A DNA stretch of 64,000 bases from Odobenus rosmarus divergens (GCF_000321225.1 NW_004450585.1:681155-745154), one strand, 5' to 3'. Shown: positions 24,718 to 37,480, numbered from the stretch's first letter. Notes: generated by a model not told the origin, from the sequence alone. Made by a program: numbers and translations.

Positions 24718-24895
24718 TCTCAGTCCTGCCAGTGACTAGCTGTGTGATTTCGGGCAAGTCCCTTAATTCTTGTGTGCCTCATTTCCCCCACCTGTAAGGT
24801 GGGGCTGACAATACTCTCCACCTACCTACCTCACAGGGGTGTTGTGAGGATTCATGTGGTAACATTCGGCGCTTTAAACCTCTTGGAAGAGCTGT
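24718..24895 (+). mobile_element. MIR in the FAXC 3' UTR
   Basis: Sense MIR phrases are clear: CAGTGACTAGCTGTGTGATT, GGGCAAGTCCCTTAATTC and TCACAGGGGTGTTGTGAGG. Confidence 0.88.
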
Positions 24896-25255
24896 GACAT
24901 AAACACAACATTTTAGTCTTGATTGTGCTTTCCACGTATGAAGAAGATTCGAGGGCAAAGGAATTCCATATCCAGCCAACGACAGCCACAGTCACGCGCA
25001 AAAACCGAGCAGACAAAACATATGCAAAGGCACAGCTAAGACCCTGTCCTCGCTCTTCCCTGTGATCTTGCTTGAATCGAAATCTTTTGTTGAAAGAACC
25101 TTGAACATATTTTTACAGATTGTCAACAGCTCCAAACAGTCTTCAATGCTGTGTATCTGCAGAAGTCTTTCTTTCGTTGCCTGAACACACACTGGAATGT
25201 TGTCCTTTGTTGACTCCCGAGGGTTAAGTTGCCTCTGTGTGGTTTATCTGAAGGG

Positions 25256-25261
25256 AATAAA
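25256..25261 (+). promoter_or_regulatory. Candidate poly(A) signal AATAAA in the FAXC 3' UTR
   Basis: A canonical hexamer lies about 1.1 kb after the stop codon, in sequence not recognised as repeat. A T/G-containing stretch (GATGGGGTTT) follows at 25274-25283 as a possible downstream element. Confidence 0.4.
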
Positions 25262-27684
25262 GCTCAGGAATATGATGGGGTTTCATAGAGGTGAAGGGGA
25301 AAGGATTTGACTGCTTTTTCTAAGCAGACGCTTGCCAGCTTGTAATGTCTTTTTGAAAACAAACCTTGAAAGATGTATTGAAAAGATGAAGTATGAAGAG
25401 GATCATGTTACTGGTATCAAAGCACTTTGTGCAGTGTAGACTCTATGCAGTTTTACTAATGCAACTTTTCCAGTGTTCTCAGCCGTTGCCCCATGAGAGG
25501 AAGGCAATGCTGAGGACAAATCTTAATGTTTCTTAAGGATCTCCCATAGCCTCCCTGGGCTCCCTCTCCTTCCCCATAGAGCACATGGACCCTTGCGGTT
25601 ACTGTATTTACTAAGGCACTCTGTCTCTGAAGACATCATTTTTGTTGACTTAGAACATTTTCCAGTGAAGTATGGGGTGAAGATGCTGGGGTGAAGGCCA
25701 TGCATTTGGGCTAGGAGAGTCAGTGTTAAGATTTATAAGGGCAAGCAGAACTGCTTTACTCCTGATCACCACAGACTCACTGGGTAATGGCTATTCATTG
25801 TGGGACTTGAGAGGCACTGCTTTAAAGACCGCAACGTGTGCTGAGAAGTTCATGTACTTTGCTTGAAAAAGACTCTCTTTGAATATGGCTTTTGCAAAAA
25901 CAATCCTAAAATGCTGTGGATTCAACAAAGAGGTAAAGGGGGAGAGTTGCTGAGGCTGTTTACCATTGAAGCAACCGTGTAGGACATATGTAACTGGGAG
26001 GAAATGCGGAGTTGCCCTGATTTAGAAATTCTTACTGCACAGGAAAGCCAGTTGTTAGTAGCTTATTAAAACCATTCATCTTTGAGAGGACTGTTTGTTG
26101 CCTCATGAAAATGTGGTGGAGAAGATATGAATGGATGAGCGTGTTTTATCTCCAGGGTCACTTGGGAGGACTGTTCACCTCTTTTGTCTCTAACAAACAG
26201 GCATGTTCCAAGGTCAGCTGGTGGTAGTTCTGTGTGACTAGGGAAACTTTGGGCTTGGAAATTTGAATATAATAAACGGATGGACTGTAGACCTAGCTGC
26301 GCAAAGACCGAGTTGCCCTGTCCCTACCCCTAGCTGGAAAGAGTTGTGTTTGAAATTTTGCCTACAATTTATTCTTACTGTATAGCACCAGGTGTGTTGT
26401 ATCTTTACTTCAGGAATGATTAAGTTATGACTGTGTAGAGCCCCATATTTTTTTATCCTGCATTGCTTGGAGGGCAAGTACTGGAGAGCCAGTGTTCATT
26501 GTAAAGTTAGTCATTCTATCTAGGTACCTCTCACAGGGGCTTGAATGGACATTACCACTTGGAGTCTTGGGTACTAGCCTGACAGGTCATGACTGGGTAG
26601 CCAACATTTTGTAGGTGTAACTTGATTTGGAACCCTGGAATAATATCCCCAGGTTTTACCTTTTCAACGTGGGTAATGGAAACAAAATGACCAAGACAGA
26701 ATTGGTGTGGTGTTGATGACCTGGGTAGTCTTTACTGGGAGGGCTTTAATTTTATCTTTTTTTAATTTTACTTTCATTCTTAAGCTCTCCAGATTTGAAG
26801 TATTCTCTAGTATGGTGAGCAGGTGCTACTTATAAGAAAAAATAACAAGAAATTAGGGGACATTTTGGTTATCTGGTTTACTTGTTCAAGTTGTGTTTCT
26901 TTTTTACTGGAAAGTAACTTAAGGAAAGTGTGATCGTTAACAGATGTTCTTGGTTGGGCAGAAGACCCGCTAGCCACCTGTTCTTTTTTTTACCTGTCAT
27001 TGTAAAAATAAATTCTGCCCCTCTGTCCCTCTTCCTTTGCCCCTCGTCCCCACTCCTCAGGATTGAGGAGCAGCCGTGGTATGATTTAATCTGTGTATGA
27101 CAGAGTAGATATAAGGGCAGTATAAGTTTATACCATTCTGTTGTTATAACATAATGAATTGTGAACAGTGATGCTCCCGAGGCCATGGGCTACCCAGGTG
27201 ACTGATCATAGACTTAGAACAACTTGGACTCGAATCACAACTACACTCTGGCTCTTCAGTGAGCCCAGCCTGTGTGTACTGTGGTATTAGGTATTAGGAT
27301 ATGTTTTCCTGAAATAGAGTTCAAGGAAAGGAAGAGCTAGGGATTTTAGCTTCCTGGGTCTTGCCTAGATTATCTGAGAGAAAGTGTAGAATCATAGCAA
27401 TGTATAGCTGGGCCATGGGTTAGTTGTAGAAAGCTCCTTACAAGAGAGCCTCTGAGGTTGTTACTGGCTCCGTGTCACATGCACATTCATTTGCAGGGCA
27501 GGACCCGGACTGAAGTCTTTCACCTTGCCTTAGATGGTTCTTGCTATTACACCACTTTGACTTTGTTTCCTTTTCCATGTCCCCTGAGAAATCACTCCAT
27601 GCTCGTGGAACCAGCATGTCCCCAGCCTCTCTCAAAGAGTGCTTGGCGTCTTCCACTCTTGTCCTCCATGTCTCTTCAGCCTGG

Positions 27685-27890
27685 TCCAGACCAATTCAGA
27701 GATCTTTTGTTAGGATTTACTCTGTGCAAGGCACTGCTAGGCTCTATGAATGATACCAAGTCACCAAGACTCATTATTCTCTGTTACTTATCTTTTAAGA
27801 ATCCATTCCCATATGCTCACTCATTGCATATTTACTGATCACCTACCCTGTGCCTGGCCCTGGGACCCACACTGGATATAGAGTGGTGAA
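27685..27890 (-). mobile_element. L2 3' fragments in the probable FAXC 3' UTR
   Basis: Two pieces with the same theme occur: TTTACTCTGTGCAAGGCACTG at 27716-27736, and TTTACTGATCACCTACCCTG with TGTGCCTGGCCCTGGGACC at 27831-27870. Both are the reverse of L2 3' ends. Confidence 0.65.
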
Positions 27891-28039
27891 CAGAACAGAC
27901 ATGGCACCCTAATTTTAGGGCATCTTTTGCTTAGACTACTGTGATAGCCTCTTTTAAAGGCTTGGTCACTTCCCTGATCCATTCCACCCATCACCATTAA
28001 TTTTTTAAAAAAGCTCTGGCCCTGAGGGGGTACCATATT

Positions 28040-28350
28040 GCCTCAGGGTGAGGGCCACTCCCTGGGGCCTGGTGTTCTCACCTCTTCCTTCATCTCATTT
28101 CCTGGAGTGTCTTCCAGGGCTCCTCCATGTGAGTCAGCCAGTGCATCCAGGTTGGTCTGCTTGCCGTTGCCTAAACATGCCTCATGTCCCCACTCTGCCT
28201 CTGCTTATGCTAGCCTCTCTCCTGAGATGCCTGCCCTTCCTGTCCACTGGCCCAACTCATGCCAACCTCTCAAGGCCCAGCTTCATGAGTTCTGCAGGAA
28301 GACTTCCCAGCTCATTATAGTCTCCCCTTCCTCTGGAAACACAGCACTCA
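28040..28350 (+). mobile_element. L2-like fragment
   Basis: CTCAAGGCCCAGCTTCATG, AGGAAGACTTCCCAGCTC and CTTCCTCTGGAAACACAGC resemble sense L2 upstream of its 3' end. Confidence 0.5.
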
Positions 28351-29027
28351 CCATTTCCTTCCCTGATGGCTGCACGGGAAAGGTATGCCCAAACGCAGGC
28401 CACGCACTAAAAGGTAATGGTTTTAAAATTGATGTCAGAGATGCCACTGATAATCCTATGAAAATCCTCTACCTTATTACCAGAAAAATACATATATGCA
28501 AATATACAAAATGTTACATGTAAGTTCAGATTTAGAGACCTGAAATCATCCATGGGTTCCTTAGGGGGCTCACGGACCCCAGCTGAAGAAGTCTTCTATA
28601 TAAAGAGTCTTTAAAAGTGACCATTGTTAGTGTTCATTCTTTCTTGCCTTTGACCTATTCAGAGAGGAGAAAAATTGGTATGGGATGTGTGTGCAAAAGC
28701 AATCTCTTATTATCCGTGTTGAGTATGTGTTGAGTGACAGGGAAGGAAGGAAGAAGAGCTGTCTTACATTAATTGAGAAAATAGCTTTGTTTTGACAGAT
28801 TTGGCATTTTGAAACTGACAAGGTTTTATTGTTATTGTTTTTGTTGATTATCTTTAAACCATCGAAAAAGTTAATCAAAATCAATTCAGGGCCACGTGAG
28901 CTTCATATCAGCTCTTGGACCTACCACTTCCGCATGGGTAGGCTGACCAGCTGGGGGCTTCAGGTAGGAGAGAAGAGGCTGGATTGTTCCTTATAGGAAA
29001 AGATCTGCACAATCACATTTTCCTGTA

Positions 29028-29062
29028 TTCATCCATTCATTTATTCATTTATTCATTCATAG
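29028..29062. repeat. (TTCA)n tract
   Basis: Imperfect ATTCATTTATTCATTCAT words just precede the AATAAA at 29085. Confidence 0.85.
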
Positions 29063-29084
29063 GATAATTGTTGAGTGTATTTTC

Positions 29085-29110
29085 AATAAAAGGATGGTGC
29101 CTTTGTTGAT
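29085..29110 (+). promoter_or_regulatory. Candidate distal poly(A) signal with GT-rich downstream element
   Basis: AATAAA at 29085-29090 is followed within 10-20 nt by the GT/T-rich TGGTGCCTTTGTTG, the arrangement expected at a cleavage site. It comes just after a TTCA-type simple repeat. About 4.9 kb after the FAXC stop, it is one possible end of the 3' UTR. Confidence 0.4.
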
Positions 29111-31395
29111 AGGTAACTACTCAGGTTCTTCTCTGTCGTTGTCGTCGTCTTTTTTTTTTTTTTTTAACAGGGTGAAGTTATTTTTATTGCTCCTGACTAT
29201 GATCCAAGATCCTTTGCTCTCCTTTATGTGCAGTGCTGTTTAAGTTGAACAAGAATCGATGAAAGTACATTTGATGACAAATACTTCTAAGTCTGAATGC
29301 TGAACTCTGGCAACCCATCTTTAATAGGTCCAGCCATCAATTATGTATGATTGTGGAGTGCTCGACCTTTATTCAGTTGCTTCCAGTGGACTGGGTGAAA
29401 ATTGGCGAAACCTGAAAGGATCCCCTTGGTGGGTGGGGCAGGAGGTCCCATTTGCCTGGAGCGCTCTTGCTAGTGCCAGTAGTAAATGCAAACACGTCTT
29501 GAATGTTTTCTTCATTTGAATTCCTTACCAGAAACCTGAGTTTTTAGTCCCTGACTTTAAAGAATATCTGAAAGATATTTAAGGTTCCTTAACCTTCAGG
29601 ATAAGATAACTGGAATGAGTAACATATTGGCCTTGGTCTTTAGAGATGGTTACAGAGGAAACTGAAAATAGCTTAAAGGAAAGTGACTCAGCTCTCTTGG
29701 GGCTGACAGTGTGACCCCCTCAAGCATTCTTGCTCTTGCCAAGGCAGGGGACTTGTCCCCAGAACACGACTCTCTGAAACTTACGTGGCTGGCTAGATTA
29801 TGACAAAGTGGGATGCTCAAATTTCGAGAAGATTATTGTCCTAAATTGTAAAACTTGTAGATAAATAGAGGGGCCCATTGCAATAATAAACTAACTTATG
29901 AATGTGGTCTAGCCAGCACCAACACTGTGATCATTTTAGTGGGAGAGACAAGTTACCTAGAATAAAAGATTGGTAGAGACTTTAGTGTTCTTACATAATT
30001 AAATAATGTCAGCAATGAACTTGATGGCCTTCTTGGATTTTTAAAAATTGTTGTTGTCCCTAATTGCAGCTTTAAATATTTTGAAACAATCCACCAATTG
30101 TAGAACAATATATATTTATGATAATGGCTAATTTTATAAAAAGTAGTATTACTAAGTATGACTAATTCACCGTCCCCCCTTTAGCAGGCATCTTTTTTTT
30201 TTTTTACTTTGTGGTCGGAATAGAGTAACTCATTTATCAATGATAGTTAAACCTTTTCCTTTCTTTAGTATTTTTAAAAATTACCTATGGCTTTAAAAAC
30301 AATAGGATTCAGCTCCTGAATTGCTATGTTAATTAGCTGTGTCTAAACAGATAGCAGAGAGAATACAATTGTTCAGTGGAGGGCTAGGAAAGAAATCCTT
30401 TGGATATTTTCCCTCCTCTTAAAAAGCAAAACAAAACAGAACAGCAATCTGTGGACTTTTCCCTTTAACAGTTGTTCAGAATTGGAAGTGTTGTGTCCTA
30501 TTTGCTTCTGTCTCTCCATAAGAGATCCCATTTGGCTTATTCAAACACAAACCATGTCCAAATGATTGTATTTTTACTTTAAACAAATTGTATCTGACTT
30601 CTCTTGCAGCAATAAGATTAAAAACAGTGCTCAAATTTTTGAGACATCTCTGCTTCAGTAGGGGTGACATGTTTGTGTTCCTCCTGTCAAAATGATTACC
30701 TCAAGTAATCCATCTCACGGGATCATGCTTATTGTAAACATGTGTTTTCCCCAGAGATGTGCATCATGCAGAGTGTCTGACAACTCACAACGGTGGTGAT
30801 GGTCGGGAAGACGAGGGTCTGAATCCTTCATCGGGTGGTATTAGGATTTCGCAGAGTGGGAGGTGACAGATGCGATGGCTTCAGGCAGCCATGTGGTATG
30901 GCTGTGCTAGAATGTGTCAGGCACATCAGAAGTTGTCTCAGTGGTGGCTTTAGTACCACAATACAGAATCCAGGCTCATCAATCAAAAACACATGCAATC
31001 TGTAGGGAGGGGTTGCTTGTGGATATACAAAAGACCGGTGCAGGAAGCACTAAAGTTACATTGATCTTTGTCTTAATTTATATGCTCAAGCTCCAGGATT
31101 GTCCCATCTGAAGCCAAGCCTGGGAAGTAGGGGAGCAGCTGAGAGCGGAGCACTGGCCGCCACCCCATTCCTTTGACTCTGGAACTTCCTTCTAGTTTCT
31201 CAAAAGGGTTTGTGGCATATGGTTTCCATTTTATAAATATAAAATGTACAAAGTAATGTATATTTGTTTTATAGATGTCTTTTAAAGGGAGACACCCCAA
31301 ATGATCTGTATTGAGGTAGTGGTCTCCAAACCTTTGTGCTCATTCACCCCACGGTAAAACTTTCTGAGCTTGCCCTTTAGTATATTTATTTGTAA

Positions 31396-31424
<29 letters not shown>
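31396..31424. repeat. (AC)n microsatellite
   Basis: About 14 AC units lie within the probable 3' UTR. Confidence 0.95.
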
Positions 31425-31426
<2 letters not shown>

Positions 31427-32450
31427 TCACACTGCTTCCTGATATGTACATGAAAAACCATGGCAAACAGAATTTTTCAAAGACTATTCTCAATAGAGTT
31501 TAGGGAACAGGGCAAGGTGTATTTAAGGGGAGCACCTAGAAGGCTGCAATCGATTAAAGAATGTGTATGTAACATTTGTGGCAAAGTGGATGTAAAATAG
31601 GCATGGGCGCATGATCGTAGGTCAAGGAATGTATGTATGTGTGTATTTATTTTTACTTAAAACGGGCATTTTTGGTTGGGGAAGAGAACAGTGAAGAAAG
31701 AGATGTCCCCTTTACACGAGCTATTTTTAATTCTGTTTTTTGGGACCACTTGATCTAGAATGTTTTGGAAATTTCTGAAAGACTTCACAGTCCATGGATT
31801 TAAGCAAAATAAGAAAAGATAGGAGGGGGAAAAACAAATAATGCAAATACAGGATGTATTGCTTGAGAATTTCAGTACCGATCTGAAAAGCATGTTCCGG
31901 TAATTCCTGGTAACCATCATCTCACTGATTATATATCTCTCTTCTATTTGTTTATAACCCCACATCTCCAAATGTGTGGAAGATGCACAGATTCATTTTC
32001 AGATATCTGAGGATATCTGAAGGACCGATGTTGGTATCATTCGATCCCACATTTCAGCTGCTTGGGGGCTGATGGGTGGACACGGCCTGGAAGCATTTAC
32101 CTGCACCATCTGTTTTGCAAACACAATGAATAGCATCTTGCTGAACAAGGGCCTCAATGTGGAGGTGGCATTCCAGTGTTTATTTCTGGACCTATGAGTT
32201 ACTTTAGCACAGTTATTGTTAGTAGTTTATAAAGCCATATTTAAACTTGTACACTTGATTGTAAGATAGATTTGAATTGTGTACTATGTTGATTACTGTA
32301 TATAAATGTGGAAATTCTGTACATTTGGTCTCAATGCTGTATGTATTTGATGTGTAAATGATAACTAGCGGTTATGAAATAGCTTGCTGTGAATGTCTTT
32401 ATTCCCATTTGCTTCTCTTTTGCAAATTTAAACTTTACACTCATGAGGAA

Positions 32451-35024
32451 AATCTGAAATTTTTTCAGCTAACATACTGTTAAGTGGTGGTCCCTTAGAT
32501 TCTTGGGAAGATCTTTTCCTTGTAAGGCTCTTGTATAGGTAAAACAGAGGTAATGAATTTTTTAGGCATATAACTTTTGGATCAAAAATTCAAATGAATG
32601 TTTTTTATGGAGAAAAACAGGTCTTTGAATATGTTCTCCTACCCTCTCCTGCCTTTAGATCTTGCCCAGAGCTTTTGGGGAGTGATGTCCACTGGTAGAA
32701 GAAGAGGAGAGGGTGGGAGCAGGACACATGTTGAGACCTTCACCCTGGGCAATAGGCCTGATGGGAGAGCAATTTCTCCTTCCATTAATAGTGTCTAAAT
32801 TAGTTTTTGTACCTCTTCAGTGAAGTAATTATGACTCCCATTTTGTAGGTGAGGAAGGAGACTTGGGGAGGTAAATTAGGGTAAAGTGACTAAGATGTGC
32901 TTAAGTCATAGATTTGCAGTGAGGTTTTTAGAAATACAAATATTACTAAGTGTTCCACACAGATGTGCCTGGCAAGGAACCGCAAAAGATAGCTGGGCCT
33001 CAGGGCATGTTGGGATTGAGAGAGACATTTAGGATGTTCAAAATCCTACCTAGAAGGTTGACCAACTATTATTCACGTATTAACATCTTAGCATTTAGAG
33101 AATATTGCAATAAGGTAACAGCCAAAATCCCAAACTTCCCAAACCATGGGACTATCTATTAAGTAGAAACTGAGAGAATACCATAATCCCACATTCTAGA
33201 GATAATAGTTTGGTTTTTAGACTTCCTTTCTCTCTTGACTTATAAATCCCAACTAGTCAACCCTGCTTACTAACGTAGACCCTTATTAACATAGGCCCAT
33301 AATTGAAAATGCTTTGGGACATATTTATATCCACTTCAACTTAAGTTAGCTCCAGACCTTCTAGAACTTGTGTGGAGGTGCTGGACTCAAGCCTGGTGTC
33401 TCTCCCCTTAGGGAAGCTTGCTCGCCTTGCTTTCAGAGGCATCAGAAGGAAGAGGGTTGCTCACCTTCCCAACGTGCTGTGCTCTCAGAAGTGTTAAGAG
33501 AAATGCCTGGCTGCCGGTTATACTGAGCATCCCATGACTTGATTTTTCATAGTTTTGTCCTTCTTTCCTTTTAGAGAAGAGTCAGGGCAGTTGGTGTCCT
33601 TGCTTTCCCAGGGCTGTCTATTTTGTTCATACAAGATGCCACTGTCAACACCCATGAAGCACTTGCCAGCCATGTGGGGCTGGTTCCCATTAGCCACAGA
33701 CTTTTCTTTTAAGACCTACCAAAGTTAAAGTAGCTGATCCCATGGATGAAAGAAAACTCTGGAAAACAAGGAAAGAGGACCAGCTTCCTCCCTCATGGTA
33801 ATGACTGTGTTGCTGCCCTGTGTGCCCAAGAGCTACCTGGTCTATTTTCGTGGTGGTGGTGTGCTCGTTGTGAAGACTTAGGGGGTCATCTCCAGTTGAG
33901 GGCCTGTTAGATTGGAGGTTCACCTACCCGGGGGGTGTGTTTGGTCTGGGCAAGCACACTAGGTAACCCAAACTCAACATGTAAACATCCAGGTAAACCC
34001 TGACTAAATGTCACGGGCAGCCTCGAAAGGGAGGAGGAGAGTTGAGGGAAGGGCTGTCGGTGGCAGGGAGCAGCCCCGGGCCCCTCCCCCACCCTCCTGT
34101 GTCCCGTATTTATTGTGTGGAAGCCTTGCTTCCTCCTTCTCCACCCTCACAGACTTCCCTCTAGCCAGCCGGCGCGTTCCAGAGCCAAGAGTGGACATTT
34201 TAGGACTGCTCAGAGATGTCAGAGAGTCCAAATTCACTGGTGGCCCAAGCATAAGAAGGGGGGAAGTGAGGAGGAAGACTGGGCCAGATGGTTTGGAAGT
34301 CATCCCTCTGAAGGTAAGGAGGGCTTCTGAGCAGGGGACGAACATGAGGAAAGAGTAAATAAGATGTGTCTGATGACAGCCCGGCTGCAGGGCTGCAGGA
34401 CTAGTCAGACAAGACAGAGCAGCTGGGCCCGATCTCAGCGGCTGGAGTAGAGGCGAGAAGTGGGGCAGAGGTGCAGGGGGGAATCAGGAGGGGGAGCCGC
34501 CAGCCACAGAGTGCAGGAAATGCTGACTCCTGGATGTGGGGAAGGAGAGGACCCGGTAAGGAGGTAATGCTGGGAGACTGCGGATGTCCACTGCCAGGTG
34601 TAGGGAATGTGGAGAAGGGGCACTGGTGTGGGTGGGGCGGGGGAGAGTGGTGTTTGGGGTTAGCCACACCGAACATGAGGAACCATGTGGGACTGGAACT
34701 TATGAAGCGGGGAAAGGGACGCTGCAGCCCCCAAAGGCATCGTGGAAGCAAATGGGCTAGAGAGAGATGAAAAGGCTTTAGCACCCTGCATTTGTATAAT
34801 GTTTCACTGTCTTTAGGATACTGTCTTAGCAACTCCCTGGCCTGGACACCTGGTGTCCTCATATACAAAACGAGGGCTCTTGCAGGTTGATTTTCAGGTA
34901 CCTTCCAGGTCAAACCTCCTTTCATCATCCCCCAGGGTTGAATTCCACTTCTTTGTCAAGTGATTTCACGTCCTGCTTTGTTGATTCTCTTCATGTCGGA
35001 AGGAGGAATTTTGTGATCCAATCA
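32451..35024. other. Flank downstream of FAXC without recognised features
   Basis: No CAN SINE is present. The part from 34000 to 34800 is G+A-rich and may hold a very old L2 segment (ACTGGTGGCCCAAGCATAAG, AGAGTAAATAAGATG), but I cannot support it firmly. Confidence 0.45.
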
Positions 35025-35345
35025 GCTACTAACAGCTAACATTTACATATTACTTACTACGTGCCAAACGCCATGTTCTTGGCAACCTACGTACCTTAAC
35101 TCATTTAACCTTCACCACAACCCAGCGACACAGGTACTGTCACTGTCACCATGATGCCACTGTCATCACCACCACCTTCCTCAGCATCCTCACCACCAGC
35201 ATCACGTCTAGTTTACAGATGAGGAAACTGAGGCGAAGAGAGGTTAACTGACTTGTCGCGGATCTCCGCCGAGGGAACGGCAGAGCTGGGGTCTAAGAGT
35301 CCGGCTTTGACCATGCCGTGCACTGCTGGCTCTACACCATTCTAG
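35025..35345 (-). mobile_element. MIR with internal CAC/CAT expansion
   Basis: AACAGCTAACATTTACATAT, TTACTACGTGCCAAACGCC, AGATGAGGAAACTGAGGCG and AGCTGGGGTCTAAGAGTCC are reverse MIR. Between them about 70 bp of imperfect CACCA/CATCA repeats at 35133-35205 enlarge the copy. Confidence 0.85.
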
Positions 35346-35929
35346 CGGGTGTGTGGCTAGACCGCACAACCTCTTGAGGAAGAGGCTGTGAGGATGGAGG
35401 GTGCTTATGTTGAAGCAGAAATGACTTGACCTAATTAACTTATGCTGAATCATTCTCAGCCAACTGGGTGGGCTTTGCCTTCTTCTAGAACACACTCAGA
35501 CCCTGTCACCAGGTCCTTGTTCTGTGTTCAGACAGACCCTGGCTCTCTGTTGGGGGCTGTCTGAGATGTGGGTTATCCCTGGTTCATGCACTTCACTTCT
35601 GGTGGTCATGGCCATTGGCCCCACACACTTCATTCACCTTGACTCCTTAGAGAGGGAGTTCCTGGGGGGATGACTGAAAAAGGAGAAAACACCCCTAAGT
35701 GGCAGGGTTCTTAGGGTTCCTACCACCTGCTGCCCAGAGGAGCTCACCACGCACATGGCTGGCCACCTTCTATAAACAGATGCTGCACACTTCCTCATCT
35801 CTAAGCCCAGACCCGCATGTACATATGCCTGTGGGAGGCTGCCTGTGGGTGTCTCCACCTGTCCAGATGTGAGCTGATAATCCCCTTTCCCCCCGTGTTT
35901 CTGAGCCTCTCAGTAGCTAAGCAAGACCC

Positions 35930-36410
35930 TTGGAGTCACCCAGTCCTATGGATTCTGCTTCCTGCAGCCAGTTTGAACTCATCTCCTCCCCAGCTCAGCC
36001 TCACCTTCTAGGGCTGCTCTCTTCTCTCCAGGCTCCTTCCTTCTGGTCTGCCTCCCTCAAACCCATTCTCCGCCTTGCTGCCAAGCTATTCCTGAATTTG
36101 CATGTCATCCTTGCGCAGGGGCCGTGCTAATCTTCTCTGTATCATTCCAGTTTTAGTATTTGTGCTGCCGAAGCGAGCACTGCCAAGCTACTCAAAAACG
36201 GCAAGTGTCCACGTGGCTTCGGTAGCTTTCAGGATAAAGTACAGGCATGAAAGGCTTTCCGTGCCCTGGAACCTGCCTCCGTCACTTGCCGTATTTCCCT
36301 CCGCTGCCCTCCCGTCCTCACACACCAAACCCCAGAGCTACCAAACTATGAATTTGCCACTTTGTTTTACCTGTCATTCCACCACTGAAGGGATGATGCT
36401 GTTGTAAAAC
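35930..36410 (+). mobile_element. L2 fragment interrupted by the U6 pseudogene
   Basis: The flanks of the U6 copy read like sense L2: CCTCAAACCCATTCTCCG before, and AGGATAAAGTACAGGCATG, AAAGGCTTTCCGTGCCCTG after. Moderately diverged. Confidence 0.6.
36089..36180 (-). pseudogene. RNU6: U6 snRNA retropseudogene, 3'-truncated, without A-tail
   Basis: Read on the minus strand it starts exactly at U6 nucleotide 1 (GTGCTCGCTTCGGCAGCAC) and follows U6 for about 92 nt, including GATACAGAGAAGATTAGCA with about 7 substitutions overall. The last 15 nt, with the terminal U-run, are missing. It is flanked by a perfect 10-bp direct repeat TGCCAAGCTA (36079-36088 and 36181-36190) and has no A-tail, as in L1-mediated tailless retropseudogenes. 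It interrupts an L2 fragment. No upstream U6 promoter elements are visible, so it is unlikely to be transcribed as U6. Confidence 0.95.
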
Positions 36411-37429
36411 AAATTTTATCGGCATTTTTTCCCTCTTCTATTCACATAGATAACAAATGGTTGACTGTAGTTGATTTTTTTCTGTTTTCTCAGCTGAATG
36501 CCTTCCTTTCACCAGACTTCCCCCAAGGAGAGGCAGCCAAAGAGAAAGGTGTTCTCTTTCATTTCTTTAATCAGACACCGACTCTACCCTCACTGGCAGG
36601 TAAGACATAAAACTCCGGTAAAAGATAGATGCCAATAAACCCCACAAGAGAGGGACAAAAAAGATGCCCCATGGTGGGGGGCATCCTTCCAGCGCAAGAA
36701 TGCAAGAGAGAGAGCCATCCGTGCCTCTCTCTACTGTCCTCCTGCTTTTGCTATACTGACGGTAACTTACCTTTCCAACTCGTCACACTTCCGGATGTGC
36801 CCTCTCTCTGAAACAGAAAGGAGGGAAATGTGTCTTTCTTTGGTTAAAAAAGACTTTCAGAAGATTGGATGTTTAAGAATGGTGGTCCAGAGACCACGTG
36901 TTCTGAGCTGTGATAAGCGTAAGGTACTGCTGGAGCCTCATCTTTCTGAGATGACCCCCACTGTCAAGGACCCCGTCTCCACTGTCAGCATCTTAGGTAA
37001 ATACCTTAGCACTGAAGGGATACAGGAGGCAAAAAGCTGTCTTTAAAGGGCTAAAATGGACATGGAACACATTTGTGGTGGGGAAGGACAAGGCTTTCCA
37101 GCAGCTGCTTGGTGGCAGGTGGTGTGGGCTGATTGGGTGCATGTACCTTATGTCTTAGCATCTGCTTTCTCCTTAAAAGCAGCTTCTACAAGTCACTGTG
37201 CTGCAGCTTTTCCTAGGAGCGCATATTAGCTTCGGGAAACTCTTCGGATGGAACACTGTGGGAACCCCACCCACAAACATGTGTAGCTGCACCCTCGTCA
37301 AGCATTTGCTTCGCTTGTTGTGGGGTATTTATTCCCCAGGCAGGGCTCTCTCGCTGGCTGTAGGATGTCTGATTTCTGGTGTCAGATAACTTCAAGGGTT
37401 TAGGGTTCTGAAAGGAACCGCATAATCCC
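36411..37429. other. Intergenic stretch without recognised features
   Basis: No repeat or gene is recognisable. Small open frames below 85 codons show no domain. Confidence 0.5.
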
Positions 37430-37480
37430 CTTCTCCCACAGCATAGTTCATGTAGTAAATGCTCAATAAAGATTGCTTAC
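37430..37480 (+). mobile_element. L2 3' end fragment
   Basis: CACAGCATAGTTCATGTAG and TAAATGCTCAATAAAGATTG match the last part of L2 in sense. Confidence 0.65.

Larger units (their letters stand above)
24155..32450 (+). other. FAXC: Probable long 3' UTR of FAXC (end not determined)
   Basis: The stretch after the stop codon has no CAN SINE at all and only old L2 and MIR pieces, as expected for transcribed sequence under some constraint. AT-rich stretches with several ATTTA motifs are present, and 32200-32450 has the T-rich, low-complexity look of mammalian distal 3' UTRs. AATAAA hexamers occur at 24640, 25256, 26271, 27007, 29085, 29885 and 29964 or close by. I cannot tell which ends are used: the UTR could stop near 29.1 kb or continue to about 32.4 kb, where I see no canonical AATAAA. 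Confidence 0.45.

Noticed and set aside
29137..29175. (GTC)n followed by a long T-run and ACAG, looking like a 3' splice site
   Set aside because: No coding frame or recognisable exon follows, and it lies in the probable 3' UTR.
34160..34190. Possible CpG island
   Set aside because: Only a few CpGs occur in a short GC-richer stretch; the density is far below that of an island.
34401..34928. 175-codon open frame on the minus strand
   Set aside because: Pro/Ser-rich translation of purine-rich DNA without known motifs; the opposite strand is open too, as expected from base composition.
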